Source: Marihabitans asiaticum (GTDB taxonomy: Bacteria; Actinomycetota; Actinomycetes; Actinomycetales; Dermatophilaceae). From it: 64,000 nt of DNA. Shown piece after piece: positions 42,373-52,457 of this stretch (position 1 is the stretch's first letter; the number at the start of each line of letters is the position of its first letter). Where the stretch lies: assembly GCF_007828725.1 (NCBI RefSeq), contig NZ_VIUW01000001.1, positions 1-64,000 on the forward strand, read 5' to 3'. The translations under genes and the position numbers were made by a program. The notes beneath the pieces are model-generated. The model was not told where the DNA came from and did not search any database. It was given only the letters and a program-made list of their open reading frames with translations.

Positions 42373-43352
42373 GACCGAACCCCCCTCAGTCGCGCCAGGT
42401 CGCGCGCGAGCACCGTGACGTCGAGCAGCATGAGGAGCGCGGCCAGGGTGGCCAGCACCCAGACCAGCGAGACCCGCCCGGGGCTCGTCCCGAGCGCATC
42501 CTCGACGACCTCGCTCGGGCGGGCCTGCTGCAGCGCCGGCGAGATGTCGCCGCCGTCGTTGCGACTCACGTACGGCACGCCGAGCTGGTCGGCTATCGCG
42601 CGAAGCTGGGCCTCGTCGATCGAGCTGATCGCCACCTGACCGTCGTCGGTCTCGATGTCCCCCTCGTCACCGCCAGAGCTGCTGCGCTGCTCCATCGGTC
42701 CCCCTTCGCTCGTGCCGTACCCGAGCACCGCACCCCCGTCGACGAGCTCGGCAAGGTCCATCGGCGCCGGCGCCTGCCCGTTGGTCTGCTCCCCGTCCCC
42801 GAGGTAGAACACCACCCGCGCCCGCTCCGGGTACCGCTCACGCGACTGCTCGAGGCTGCGGCCCAGCTCCTCGCGGGCCGCCGAGACCGAGGACCCGGTC
42901 GAGTAGGTGGTCAGCTCCTGGCGCATCGTCTGCATGGCGGTGCGAAGGGCGGTCGTGTCCGTCGTAAGCGGCATCTCGGTCCGCGCGGAGGAGTCGAAGG
43001 TGATGACCGAGAAGCGGGCGCCGGGCATGAGCCGGGCGATCTTGGCCACGTCGTCACGGTAACCCTCCAGGCGCGGCTGGTCGCCGCGATAGTCCCGGGC
43101 CACCGACGAGCTCGTCGTGTCGGCGACGAACCAGACGTTGACGAGGCGACCCGCCTGCTGCGCGTCGCCCCCGGCCACGCCCGGCCCTAGCAGACCGATA
43201 GCGACGAGACCGGCCGTCGCGACCCGCAGCGCCCACTGCAGCCGTCGCTGCGGCCTGGTCACGAGCCCCGCCACCGCCGCCCCCACGAGCAGCAGCCCGA
43301 CAGCCAGGGCCAGCGGCCACGGCAGCAGCGGTTGCAATGCAAGCCCGGTCAT
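42369..43352 (-). CDS. von Willebrand A-domain membrane protein (BatB-like)
   Basis: 327 residues. Two N-terminal helices (LALAVGLLLVGAAVAGLV, WALRVATAGLVAIGLL), a vWA domain and a C-terminal helix (VSLVWVLATLAALLMLLDVT). The MIDAS first motif reads WFVADTTSSSVARD, giving D-T-T-S-S instead of the usual DxSxS, so metal binding may be altered. ARFSVITFDSSARTEMPLTT and VVFYLGDGEQTNGQ follow. It is paired with the vWA protein upstream in an ATGA overlap. Confidence 0.82.
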   Translation of the reverse strand: MTGLALQPLLPWPLALAVGLLLVGAAVAGLVTRPQRRLQWALRVATAGLVAIGLLGPGVAGGDAQQAGRLVNVWFVADTTSSSVARDYRGDQPRLEGYRDDVAKIARLMPGARFSVITFDSSARTEMPLTTDTTALRTAMQTMRQELTTYSTGSSVSAAREELGRSLEQSRERYPERARVVFYLGDGEQTNGQAPAPMDLAELVDGGAVLGYGTSEGGPMEQRSSSGGDEGDIETDDGQVAISSIDEAQLRAIADQLGVPYVSRNDGGDISPALQQARPSEVVEDALGTSPGRVSLVWVLATLAALLMLLDVTVLARDLARLRGVRS

Positions 43353-44332
43353 CGCCGCCACCTCCATGCCAGCCCCAGGTACGCCAGCAACGCGACGGCG
43401 AGCGCCAGCATGGGCCAGCGCGGGGCATCCACCCGCAGGAGCGCCGGCTCACGCTCGGGCAGCCGTGCCGCCTCGAGCCGCTGGATCTCCTCGGTGATCT
43501 GGGTGACCGCCTCGGGGTCCTCCAGCTGATAGGTCCGCCCCCCGGTCTGCTCGGTCAGCGTGCTGAGCTGCTCGTGCGGCCGACCCGAGAAGCCGGGGTC
43601 GAGGGCATAGACCCGCACCCCCTGCTCCTGCGCGAGGCCGAACGCCTCCTCGTGCGTGTACACCCCTTCGCCAGCGACGAGGTTGTCGGTACCGAGGACG
43701 ATCGCACGCGGCCGCTCCTCCTCCGGGTGGTCGAAGGCCTGGGTGCAGCTGGCGACGCCGTCGGGGATGAGCGAGGTTCCCTGGATGCTCGGGTTCCACG
43801 TACCCGCCTGCGGGTCGCGTGACCCGTCGGCGCCGAAGGTGGCGAAGCCGTCGGCGTACTCCTCCAGCTGGGTCCTCACCAGGTCGTAGTCGTCGGTGAG
43901 CGGGAAGGCGGTGACCGCCTGAGCGTCGAAGAGGACCAGCCCGATCCGCTCGCCCTCGAAGCCGGTCGCGAGATTGGCGAAGGAGCGCAGGATCGCCTGG
44001 TCGGTGACGAACATCGACCCCGACACGTCCAGGCACAGCATGATGTCGCGGTTGCGCCGCTCCGGTGAGGACAGCTCCGAGTCGGCGGGGCGGGAGGCCG
44101 CCCACGCGGCCGGCAGGACGACGAGGGTGAGCAGGACGGCGAGCGCCGCGAGCTGCAGCCTGAGGCGGGAGAGGGCGTTCTGGTACGCCGCCAGCCGGGT
44201 GAGCCGACCGGTGTGGGCAGCGCGCACCACCTCACCGCTGCGGCCCTGCCGCGCCCGGCGCCAGGCGAGCACCGCGGTTACCGCAGCCGCGAGGACCAGG
44301 GCAAGGCCCAGCCACCACCACCTCAGGTCCAT
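43349..44332 (-). CDS. von Willebrand A-domain membrane protein (BatA-like)
   Basis: 327 residues. N-terminal helix (WWWLGLALVLAAAVTAVLAW), second helix near residue 70, and the vWA domain with intact MIDAS: IMLCLDVSGSMFVTDQAILR (DxSxS), GLVLFDAQAVTAFPLTDDYD and PRAIVLGTDN. C-terminal membrane segment WPMLALAVALLAYLGLAWRW. In Bat-type operons the vWA proteins work with the MoxR ATPase and DUF58 protein. The target is unknown here. Confidence 0.87.
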   Translation of the reverse strand: MDLRWWWLGLALVLAAAVTAVLAWRRARQGRSGEVVRAAHTGRLTRLAAYQNALSRLRLQLAALAVLLTLVVLPAAWAASRPADSELSSPERRNRDIMLCLDVSGSMFVTDQAILRSFANLATGFEGERIGLVLFDAQAVTAFPLTDDYDLVRTQLEEYADGFATFGADGSRDPQAGTWNPSIQGTSLIPDGVASCTQAFDHPEEERPRAIVLGTDNLVAGEGVYTHEEAFGLAQEQGVRVYALDPGFSGRPHEQLSTLTEQTGGRTYQLEDPEAVTQITEEIQRLEAARLPEREPALLRVDAPRWPMLALAVALLAYLGLAWRWRR

Positions 44333-44793
44333 CCCGAGACCACCTCTCGGGCCGCGCGCGCCGAGGCGTCGATCGTCGGGGGCTCGCTCTCGGCCGCGCC
44401 GAACTGACGCGGGTAGTACTCCTCGATGAGCCGCGCAAGGTGCTCCGGACCGCGGGCTCGCAGGTCCGCGGCGGTCATCCGGTCCGCATCGAGCCCGGCC
44501 ACCTCGGCGGCGAAGCCGCGCACGACGAGGGAGAGCTCGTGGTGACCGCCCCGCGCGGAGAGCCCACCGGAGTGCACATGCTGCTCGACCTCGTCGATCC
44601 GCCCGAGCGCGGCCTGCCGGATCCGGGTCACCGCGTCGGGTGGCATGGGAGCCCGCCGCGGCTCCTCCGGCGGGCGGGTAGAGAGGTAGATCAGGCCGGC
44701 CCACACGAGCAGGGCGAGCAGCAGCAGGCCACCGAGGACGGGCCAGAGCAGGCCGTAGGTCCCCGGTCCGAGGTAGGTCGGGTCAGCGTCCAC
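44323..44793 (-). CDS. Small single-helix membrane protein (DUF4381-like position)
   Basis: 156 residues. One helix near residues 14-38 (GLLWPVLGGLLLLALLVWAG), then a cytoplasmic helical domain (TRIRQAALGRIDEVEQHVHS, SLVVRGFAAEVAGLDADRMT, EEYYPRQFGAAESEP). DUF4381-like proteins hold this place between DUF58 and vWA genes. It overlaps DUF58 by 11 nt and the vWA gene by 10 nt, so all are co-translated. Confidence 0.75.
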   Translation of the reverse strand: MDADPTYLGPGTYGLLWPVLGGLLLLALLVWAGLIYLSTRPPEEPRRAPMPPDAVTRIRQAALGRIDEVEQHVHSGGLSARGGHHELSLVVRGFAAEVAGLDADRMTAADLRARGPEHLARLIEEYYPRQFGAAESEPPTIDASARAAREVVSGWT

Positions 44794-45664
44794 GGCGCCT
44801 GCGCTCCAGCAGCCGGATGAGGGCGGGCACGACGTCGTCGCGGGATTCCAGCCGGGCGGCTGACGCGCCGAGCCGCCGCAGCAGGGTCGCGAGCTCCTCG
44901 CGACGGGCCGTCTCGGCCTCGGCGAAGGACCGGCCCAGCTCGGGTGAGATCTCGACCAGCGCCGGCAGCAGGTGGTCCGAGGTCACGTCCCGGACCTGGG
45001 CCCCGGCCGGCACCGCGGTCGGGTCGATGTCGCCGACGCTCACCCAGAGCAGCTCGTGGCGCACCCGCAGCTCGCGCAGCACCGGCTCAAGGTCGCGCGC
45101 CACCGCGCCGTCGTCGGCGATGACAAGGAGGATCTTGCGGCCGGTGACGTGCCTGGCGACGTGACCGAGGAGGCCCACGAGGTCGCCAGGCTCGGAGTCG
45201 TCGTGGCACCGGGCGTGCATCTCCTGCAGCAACGACTCGAGGTGCGCCTCACCCGCGCGCGACCGGGTCGCGTGGATCTGCCCGGGAGCCCCGGAGACCA
45301 TCGACACCTCGTCGCCGTGCCGGACGGCGAGCCAGCCGAGTGCTCCCGCGGCGGTGACCGCGACGTCGACCTTGCGCTCACCCGCGGGAGTGGTGGCGCT
45401 CATCTCCCGACCGCCGGGGAGGACGATGACGAGCCCGAAGTGCCGCTCGGCGACATAGCGCTTGATCAGGGTCGAGCCGTGCCGGGCGGTGGCCTTCCAG
45501 TCGATGTCGCGCACGTCGTCGCCGGCGGTGTACTCGCGCAGGTCGTCGAAGTCCATCGAGCGGCCCTTGTGGATCGAGGCGTAGCCGCCCTCGAGCAGGG
45601 CGAGAGAGCGGCGGCGGACGTGGATCGACAGCCGCGCCTTGATCTCCTTGACCAGTGCACCCAT
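44783..45664 (-). CDS. DUF58 protein
   Basis: 293 residues. The signature FDDLREYTAGDDVRDIDWKA then ARHGSTLIKRYVAERH is the DUF58 motif (R-x-Y-x-x-GD-x-x-R-x-I-D-W). The rest is a vWA-like fold (MVSGAPGQIHATRSRAGEAH). It is a usual partner of MoxR ATPases and starts 14 nt after moxR. Confidence 0.9.
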   Translation of the reverse strand: MGALVKEIKARLSIHVRRRSLALLEGGYASIHKGRSMDFDDLREYTAGDDVRDIDWKATARHGSTLIKRYVAERHFGLVIVLPGGREMSATTPAGERKVDVAVTAAGALGWLAVRHGDEVSMVSGAPGQIHATRSRAGEAHLESLLQEMHARCHDDSEPGDLVGLLGHVARHVTGRKILLVIADDGAVARDLEPVLRELRVRHELLWVSVGDIDPTAVPAGAQVRDVTSDHLLPALVEISPELGRSFAEAETARREELATLLRRLGASAARLESRDDVVPALIRLLERRRRGR

Positions 45665-45678
45665 GGGCGAAGGGGGGG

Positions 45679-46689
<1,011 letters not shown>

Positions 46690-46853
46690 CGCGCCATGGT
46701 AGGCGCGCCGCCTCCCGCGGACCGAGCCGTGGCCCAGCGAGGTGGGTTCCGAACCAAACTCGAACGGCACCGAAGAGGCTGTGGTCGCGCAGTGAACTGA
46801 CCTTCACCCAAGGTGGCGGCCCGGCGTCGGTGACCGACCTCCTCCCTTCGCCG

Positions 46854-47039
46854 ATCTCGACGCGGGTACCAACGGCGCCTTTGTCGAGACGCTTGCCTTC
46901 GGCAACACAAACTTCAAGGTCCTGTACAAGGGCACGAAGATCATCGGGTCCGGTACCTCGTCCGACCCCTGCGACCAGCGGCGGAGCGAGCCTCGACCTC
47001 TGGCCGATCCGGCTCAACCCCTGCTGATCGAGCCGCCGT
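46854..47039 (+). pseudogene. Short unidentified coding remnant
   Basis: A frame without a start codon reads LDAGTNGAFVETLAFGNTNF then KVLYKGTKIIGSGTSSDP and ends at TAG 47,037-47,039. The piece up to about 46,960 is markedly lower in GC and protein-like, while the rest is not. The family is not recognised. It fills part of the 363-nt gap between moxR and the MATE gene. It may be a foreign gene fragment or simply non-coding. Confidence 0.3.
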
Positions 47040-47052
47040 AGGCTGGGGCGTC

Positions 47053-48399
47053 GTGACCGACGACGCGCCCAGGCTCGCGGACACGAGCTCGCGAGAGATC
47101 CTGCGCCTGGCCGTCCCCGCCTTCCTCGCCCTCGTCGCCGAGCCTCTCTTCCTCCTCGTCGACTCGGCCGTCGTCGGCCGGCTCGGCGTCGCGCCACTGG
47201 CCGGCCTCGGCGCGGCGAGCGCGGTCCTGCTCACCCTCTCCGGCCTGTTCGTCTTCCTCGCCTACGGCACGACCGGCGCGGTCGCCCGCCGCCTCGGCGC
47301 GGGCGAGCAGCGCCAGGCGATCGAGGACGGGTGGTCCGGGGTCTGGCTCGCCCTCCTCCTCGGCTCGCTCGCCGCGGTGGTCTGCGCGACCTGGGCTCAC
47401 CCCTTCGCCGCTGCCGTCGGCGGGTCCCCGGCCGTCCTGGACCAGGCCACCACCTATCTGCGCATCAGTGCCCTTGGGCTGCCCGCGATGCTCGTCGTGC
47501 TCGCCGCCACCGGCGTGCTCCGAGGCCTGCTCGACACGACGACGCCGCTGGTCGTGGCCACCGTCGGCTTCGGCGCCAACGCCGCGCTCAACATCGCCCT
47601 CGTCCACGGGGTCGGGCTCGGCATCGCCGGCGCCGCGTGGGGCACGGTGATCGCCCAGGTCGGCATGGCGCTGGCCCTGGTCACCGTCGTCGCCCGCCGC
47701 GCGCGGCGCGAGGGCGCGTCCGCCCGGCTTCGCCTCGGTGGCGTGGTGAGGGCCGCCCGCGACGGGGTGCCGCTGCTCGTGCGCACCCTCGCGCTGCGGG
47801 CGGTGCTGCTGCTCACCGTCACCGTCGCCGCCCAACTCGGCGACGTGCCGCTCGCGGCGCACCAGGTGACGATGACGATCTGGTCGACCCTCACCTTCGC
47901 CCTCGACGCCCTTGCCATCGCCGCGCAGGCCCTCACCGGGCGCGCCCTCGGGCAGGGCGACCGGGCCGCGGTCCGCGAGGCGACGACGACGATGACCCGG
48001 TGGGGTCTGTGGTGCGGGGTGGTCCTCGGCCTGATCGTCGCGGCGGCCCACCGGGTGCTGCCGGTCGCCTTCACCAGCGACGAAGGGGTGAGAGCGGCCA
48101 TCGCGGCCGCCCTCCTCGTGGTCGCGGCCGGGCAGCCGTTGTCCGGGGTCGTCTTCGTCGTCGACGGCGTGCTCATCGGAGCGGGCGACGGACGATGGCT
48201 CGCGGTCGCGGGGACCGTTGTGCTCCTCGCGTACCTGCCGATGCTGTGGCTGGCCCGCGAGATGGCGCAGGGGCGCGGCGCCGCGGAGGGGCTGGCGGTG
48301 CTGTGGGTGGGCTTCACCGGCTTCATGCTCGTGCGCTGGGCGACGCTGTGGTGGCGGGTGCGCGGCGAGGGGTGGATGGTCACCGGAGCGGTGCGATGA
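47053..48399 (+). CDS. MATE-family efflux transporter (DinF-like)
   Basis: 448 residues, about twelve membrane helices. Typical text: EILRLAVPAFLALVAEPLFL, VDSAVVGRLGVAPLAGLGAA, RISALGLPAMLVVLAATGVL and ALDALAIAAQALTGRALGQG (central motif). GTG start at 47,053. It would export drugs or metabolites using Na+ or H+. Streptomyces carries a MATE gene between rplI and dnaB, so this one may be the displaced orthologue. Confidence 0.9.
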   Translation: MTDDAPRLADTSSREILRLAVPAFLALVAEPLFLLVDSAVVGRLGVAPLAGLGAASAVLLTLSGLFVFLAYGTTGAVARRLGAGEQRQAIEDGWSGVWLALLLGSLAAVVCATWAHPFAAAVGGSPAVLDQATTYLRISALGLPAMLVVLAATGVLRGLLDTTTPLVVATVGFGANAALNIALVHGVGLGIAGAAWGTVIAQVGMALALVTVVARRARREGASARLRLGGVVRAARDGVPLLVRTLALRAVLLLTVTVAAQLGDVPLAAHQVTMTIWSTLTFALDALAIAAQALTGRALGQGDRAAVREATTTMTRWGLWCGVVLGLIVAAAHRVLPVAFTSDEGVRAAIAAALLVVAAGQPLSGVVFVVDGVLIGAGDGRWLAVAGTVVLLAYLPMLWLAREMAQGRGAAEGLAVLWVGFTGFMLVRWATLWWRVRGEGWMVTGAVR

Positions 48400-48424
48400 G
48401 CCGCGAGCGTGCCACGATGGGGGC

Positions 48425-48751
48425 ATGAGCGATGACGAGCTGCAGGTGAGCGAGCTGGCCGACGACGCAGTCATGCTCGACGTGCGCGAGCCGGACGAGT
48501 GGACGGCGGGGCACGCGCCGGGCGCGGTGCACATCCCCCTCGGCGAGCTGTCGACCCGCACCGAGGAGCTGCCCTCCGTCGACGGCGGCCTGCCGGTGGT
48601 CTGCCGCTCGGGCGGCCGGTCCGGCCGGGCGGTGGAGTGGCTGCGGGGCAACGGCTTCGAGGTGCGCAACGTGGCCGGCGGGATGCAGGCCTGGCAGGGT
48701 GCCGGCAAGGAGATGGTGGCCGAGTCCGGCGGGGAGCCGACGGTCTCCTGA
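48425..48751 (+). CDS. Single-domain rhodanese-like protein
   Basis: 108 residues. DAVMLDVREPDEWTAGHAPG and AVHIPLGEL open the fold, and LPVVCRSGGRSGRAVEWL holds the active-site Cys with a six-residue loop, typical of sulfurtransferases. It would transfer sulfane sulfur in the cytoplasm. It lies 25 nt after the MATE gene, same strand. Confidence 0.9.
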   Translation: MSDDELQVSELADDAVMLDVREPDEWTAGHAPGAVHIPLGELSTRTEELPSVDGGLPVVCRSGGRSGRAVEWLRGNGFEVRNVAGGMQAWQGAGKEMVAESGGEPTVS

Positions 48752-48886
48752 CCCGGCCGCAGGTTCCCGCGGCCCGGGGGCTCATCCCCCTTCGCGACGC
48801 TCCGATGATGTGCGGGAGGTCACAGACCCGTCACGGAGTGCGCGGTTTCGTTGCGGGCCGGCGCGGTGTGCGGTTCCCTCGGGGGC

Positions 48887-50578
48887 ATGTTGACGCCACA
48901 AGCATCACCCCTGCTCACACCGCCGTCTGCTGACAGCGGTGCCCTGAAGTCCGTCGAGGACGCCGTCAACGGTGTCTTCGGACCGTTCGCTGACTGGCTC
49001 GGCGCCATCGTCTTCTACGCGATCCCGCTCCCCGGCGGGACATCGTTGCCGATCGTCGTGCTCTGGCTCGTCGCCGCCGGCATCATCATCTCGACGTACT
49101 TCGGGTTCGTGCAGTTCCGGGCCTTCAAGCTCGCGACCGAGGTTGTCCGCGGCAAGTTCTCCCGCCCTGACGATCCCGGCGAGATCACCCACTTCCAGGC
49201 ACTCTCCTCGGCTCTCTCGGGCACCGTGGGCCTGGGCAACATCGCCGGTGTCGGCGCGGCGCTGGCCCTCGGTGGCGCGGGTGCGACCTTCTGGATGATC
49301 GTGTGCGGCCTGCTCGGCATGGCGACGAAGTTCGCCGAGTGCACCCTCGGCGTGAAGTACCGCACCGTCAACGACGACGGAACCGTCTCCGGTGGACCCT
49401 TCAAGTACCTGCCGGTCGCCTTCGGCCGGTTCGGCAAGGCCCCCGCTGCGATCCTCACCGGCATCTTCGCCATCGCGATCTTCTTCTTCGGCGTCGGTGG
49501 CGGCAACATGTTCCAGGCCAACCAGACCTTCGCCCAGGCTCGTCAGGTCACCGGTGGCGACGACGGCTACCTCGGCTCCGACGGCTCGGCCTTTGTCTTC
49601 GGCCTGGCGCTCGCCGCCCTCGTCGGTGCGGTGATCCTCGGTGGCATCAAGTCGATCGCGACGGTGACGAGCAGGCTCGTCCCGATCATGGGCATCGGCT
49701 ACGTCATCGCCTGCCTCATCGTCATCTTCTCCAACATCAGCCACATCCCGTCGGCCTTCGGCGAGATCATCAGCGGTGCGTTCAGCCCCGAAGCGGGCCT
49801 AGGCGGTCTCGTCGGTGTGCTGATCGTCGGCTTCCAGCGTGCGGCCTTCTCCAACGAGGCCGGGCTCGGTTCGGCGCCGATCGCGCACTCCGCGGTGAAG
49901 ACGACCCGGCCGGTCTCGGAGGGCTTCGTGGCCCTGCTGGAGCCCTTCATCGACACCGTCGTCATCTGCACGATGACGGCGCTGACGATCATCATCGCCG
50001 ACGCCCCGTCCTTCCGTGGTGGCATCGAGCAGGTCAAGGCCGGTGAAGGCGCCCCCGACGGCGTTCTGCTCACCAGCGACGCGTTCGAGACCTTCCTGCC
50101 GCAGTTCCCCGTGATCCTCACGGTCATGGTCGCTCTCTTCGCCTTCTCCACCCTCATCACGTGGAGCTACTACGGCCAGAAGGCATGGGAGTACTTCTTC
50201 GGTCACAACCGGACCGGGATCCTCATCTACAAGCTGATCTTCGTGACCTTCACCCTCGTCGGGACCCTGCTCACCTTCGGCAAGGTCCTCGAGCTCACCG
50301 ACTCCTTCCTCTTCATCTGCGGGTTCGTCAACCTCCTGGGTCTGTACTTCCTGCTCCCGGAGATCAAGAAGGAGATGAACGCCTACCTCGCCGACCGTAA
50401 GTCGGGTCGTCTCTACGAGCTGGGCGCTGCGGACGAGGCCGAGCTGGCCGCGATCCGCGAGCAGCACGACAACACCGGCGAGCTGCCGCGGATGGAGTCC
50501 GACAACCTCCACGACAGTGGCCTCTCGATGGAGGACCGGGCTCGCGGAGGCACCCGCCACCCCGGCGACGACCGGTGA
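48887..50578 (+). CDS. Sodium:alanine symporter family protein (AGCS)
   Basis: 563 residues with about eleven membrane helices. AGCS signatures: ALSGTVGLGNIAGVGAALAL, GVKYRTVNDDGTVSGGPFKY, FSNEAGLGSAPIAHSAVKTT. The N-terminus (48,887 ATG, GTTGACGCC after it) was chosen because an upstream in-frame start (48,851) has no conserved residues. It imports alanine or glycine with Na+. The C-terminal 75 residues are polar and cytoplasmic. A strong terminator follows. Confidence 0.92.
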   Translation: MLTPQASPLLTPPSADSGALKSVEDAVNGVFGPFADWLGAIVFYAIPLPGGTSLPIVVLWLVAAGIIISTYFGFVQFRAFKLATEVVRGKFSRPDDPGEITHFQALSSALSGTVGLGNIAGVGAALALGGAGATFWMIVCGLLGMATKFAECTLGVKYRTVNDDGTVSGGPFKYLPVAFGRFGKAPAAILTGIFAIAIFFFGVGGGNMFQANQTFAQARQVTGGDDGYLGSDGSAFVFGLALAALVGAVILGGIKSIATVTSRLVPIMGIGYVIACLIVIFSNISHIPSAFGEIISGAFSPEAGLGGLVGVLIVGFQRAAFSNEAGLGSAPIAHSAVKTTRPVSEGFVALLEPFIDTVVICTMTALTIIIADAPSFRGGIEQVKAGEGAPDGVLLTSDAFETFLPQFPVILTVMVALFAFSTLITWSYYGQKAWEYFFGHNRTGILIYKLIFVTFTLVGTLLTFGKVLELTDSFLFICGFVNLLGLYFLLPEIKKEMNAYLADRKSGRLYELGAADEAELAAIREQHDNTGELPRMESDNLHDSGLSMEDRARGGTRHPGDDR

Positions 50579-50610
50579 CGGCGACGCGGTAGCCGCGGCT
50601 ACTCAAGACA

Positions 50611-50646
50611 ACCGCCCCCAGGACAGCGTGGTCCTGGGGGCGGTTT
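50611..50646 (+). terminator. Intrinsic terminator after the symporter
   Basis: Perfect 14-bp stem ACCGCCCCCAGGAC / GTCCTGGGGGCGGT, 6-nt loop, then TT. 32 nt after the stop. Confidence 0.85.
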
Positions 50647-50660
50647 CATGTCTGCCCGGG

Positions 50661-50815
50661 TGACCGTTCGTCTGAGGCTCCCCGGGGATCTGCGAGTGGT
50701 TGGGGTCGCGAAGAGGGTGACCGTTCGTCTGAGGCTCCCCGGGGATCTGCGAGTGGATGGGGCCGCGAAGAGGGTGACCGTCCGTCTGAGGCTCCCCGGG
50801 GATCTGCGAAGGGGG
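50661..50815 (+). repeat. Interspersed palindromic repeat, three tandem units of 57 bp
   Basis: TGACCGTTCGTCTGAGGCTC at 50,661 and 50,718, and with one change at 50,775, each followed by CCCGGGGATCTGCGA. Units 1 and 2 end GTGG and then GTCGCGAAGAGGG or similar. Unit 3 ends GCGAAGGGGGTGG, carrying the dispersed 8-mer. Same family as 8,111, 15,562 and 35,224. Confidence 0.88.
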
Positions 50816-50819
50816 TGGA

Positions 50820-50878
50820 TCAGGTGGGGGGGGTGGGCGGTCAGGTGGGGGTGGGCGGTCAGGTGGGGTGGGCGGTCA
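50820..50878 (+). repeat. G-rich tandem repeat
   Basis: Three units of TCAGGTGGGG..TGGGCGG with G-runs of 8, 5 and 4, then TCAGG, running up to the end of the gamma-glutamyltransferase gene. It could form G-quadruplexes. With the terminator and the 57-bp units it accounts for nearly all of the 50,579-50,875 gap. Confidence 0.75.
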
Positions 50879-52420
50879 GGCCGAGGTGGGGGTGACCAGG
50901 GCGGTGGAGTCGCGCCGGGGGTCGGCCGCGGCCTCGAGCTCGCCGTCCTCGCGCAGGTAGGCCGCGCCCACGCCGCCGAAGTACATCGAGCGAGGGCCGT
51001 GGTCGTAGCTGGGCAGGCCGCTCGCGGCGACCGCGACCTCGATGCCGGGGTCGCTCTCGTGGTCGACCTGGGCGGTGCGCTCGAGCGCGCCGCCGACCTT
51101 GACGTGCACCCGGGGGGCGTCGATCGCCTCCTGCAGGTCGGCCCCGTGCAGGCAGCCCTGGTTCAGCACCTGCATCAGGGCGGTCGTGATCCGGTCGGCG
51201 CCGGGCGATCCGATGGCCAGCACTCGTCCGTCGTGGGTGCGGGCGACCGACGGCGCCATGTTGGACGCCAGCGGCGTTCCCGGGGCCAGCGCGTGCACCC
51301 CGAGCCGGTTCAGCTCCAGCTCGCCGAGCGAGTTGTTCAGCTGCAGCCCGGTCCCCGGCACGACGGCACCCGAGCCGTACCCCGCCGAGGCGGTGAAGGC
51401 GCACCCGTTGCCGTCGGCATCGACCACCGAGACGTGGGCGGTGTTCGGCGAGGTCGGCAGCCCCTCGAGGCCGTAGCGCTGGGCCTGCTCGAGCGCTCGC
51501 CAGCCCGCCTCCTCTAGGTCCGGGCTCACGTCGTGCACCCCGCGCCGGTAGGAGAGGACCGCCCGCTGGATCTCGATGATGTCGCTCCAGTCCCGGCGGC
51601 GCCTGCTCGCCAGGGCGGTGAGCATGAGCGAGAGCATCGGCCCGCCGACCGAGGGCGGTGGGTTGGTCGCGAGGTCCCAGTCCTCGAGACCCACGCGAAG
51701 GGGGGTGCGCACCTGCGCCTCGTAGGTGGCGAGGTCCTCGCTCGAGACCAGTCCGCCGTGGGCGTCCATGTCGGCGACCAGCCGCTGGGCCAGGTCACCG
51801 GTGTACACGTCGCGCCAGCCTGCTGCCGCGATGTGCTCGTAGGTCTGCGCCAGCTCGTCGTCGACGACGTGCTGGCCGGCGGTCACCACCACCCCGTCCG
51901 GGACGAGCCGGGCCGCGCTGTCCGGGCACCAGCCGTAGATGTCGTGGCCGACGAGGGCCAGGTAGGACGCGCCGGCCTGGCCGACCGCGAACCCTTCGCG
52001 CGCCTGGTCGATGGCGGGTCGCAGCACCTCGGCGAAGGGGAGGGAGCCGAAGCGCTCGTGCGCGGTGCCCATCCCGGCCCACGCTCCGGGGACCGCGACC
52101 GAGCCGTGCCCCACCTTCATGCTCACCCCGCCGCCGTAGGTCGTCGTGACATCGCGCAAGCCTCCGCCGAAGGCGGAGTCGGGGCGACCCTTGCCGGCCA
52201 TGACGACGTTGCCGTCGATGACGACCGGGTCCTCCCCCTTCGCCCACACGGTGATGAAGGCGCTACCCATCGAGCTGACGATGCCGGGCTCGGTCGTCAT
52301 CGCCACGAGCATCGACGCGAGCGCGATGTCGACCGCGTTGCCCCCCGCCTCGGCCGTCCTGACCCCGGCCCGCGCGGCGGACGCGTTGGGGGCGGCGACG
52401 GCGGCGAGACGAGCGGTCAT
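50876..52420 (-). CDS. Gamma-glutamyltransferase-family protein
   Basis: 514 residues from ATG 52,420. The extension to 52,816 is out of the family and overlaps the OmpA-domain gene. The Ntn-hydrolase nucleophile Thr lies in PTSPNTAHVSVVDADGNGCA. The start of the fold is AAPNASAARAGVRTAEAGGN (the GGNAVDAA-type motif), and GSPGADRITTALMQVL holds the glycine loop. It should self-cleave before the Thr. No signal peptide is seen, so it may be cytoplasmic and act on gamma-glutamyl or acyl compounds, not necessarily glutathione. Confidence 0.87.
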   Translation of the reverse strand: MTARLAAVAAPNASAARAGVRTAEAGGNAVDIALASMLVAMTTEPGIVSSMGSAFITVWAKGEDPVVIDGNVVMAGKGRPDSAFGGGLRDVTTTYGGGVSMKVGHGSVAVPGAWAGMGTAHERFGSLPFAEVLRPAIDQAREGFAVGQAGASYLALVGHDIYGWCPDSAARLVPDGVVVTAGQHVVDDELAQTYEHIAAAGWRDVYTGDLAQRLVADMDAHGGLVSSEDLATYEAQVRTPLRVGLEDWDLATNPPPSVGGPMLSLMLTALASRRRRDWSDIIEIQRAVLSYRRGVHDVSPDLEEAGWRALEQAQRYGLEGLPTSPNTAHVSVVDADGNGCAFTASAGYGSGAVVPGTGLQLNNSLGELELNRLGVHALAPGTPLASNMAPSVARTHDGRVLAIGSPGADRITTALMQVLNQGCLHGADLQEAIDAPRVHVKVGGALERTAQVDHESDPGIEVAVAASGLPSYDHGPRSMYFGGVGAAYLREDGELEAAADPRRDSTALVTPTSA

Positions 52421-52457
52421 GCGCCGATCGTATGCAGCCCGGCCAGGTCGTGAGCAG

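Noticed and set aside
46690-46853. tRNA or other structural RNA in the gap
   Set aside because: A GGTTCCGAACC-like stretch was checked, but no cloverleaf could be drawn.
50661-50815. CRISPR-like array
   Set aside because: Only three units, the interval is part of the repeat, and no cas gene is near.
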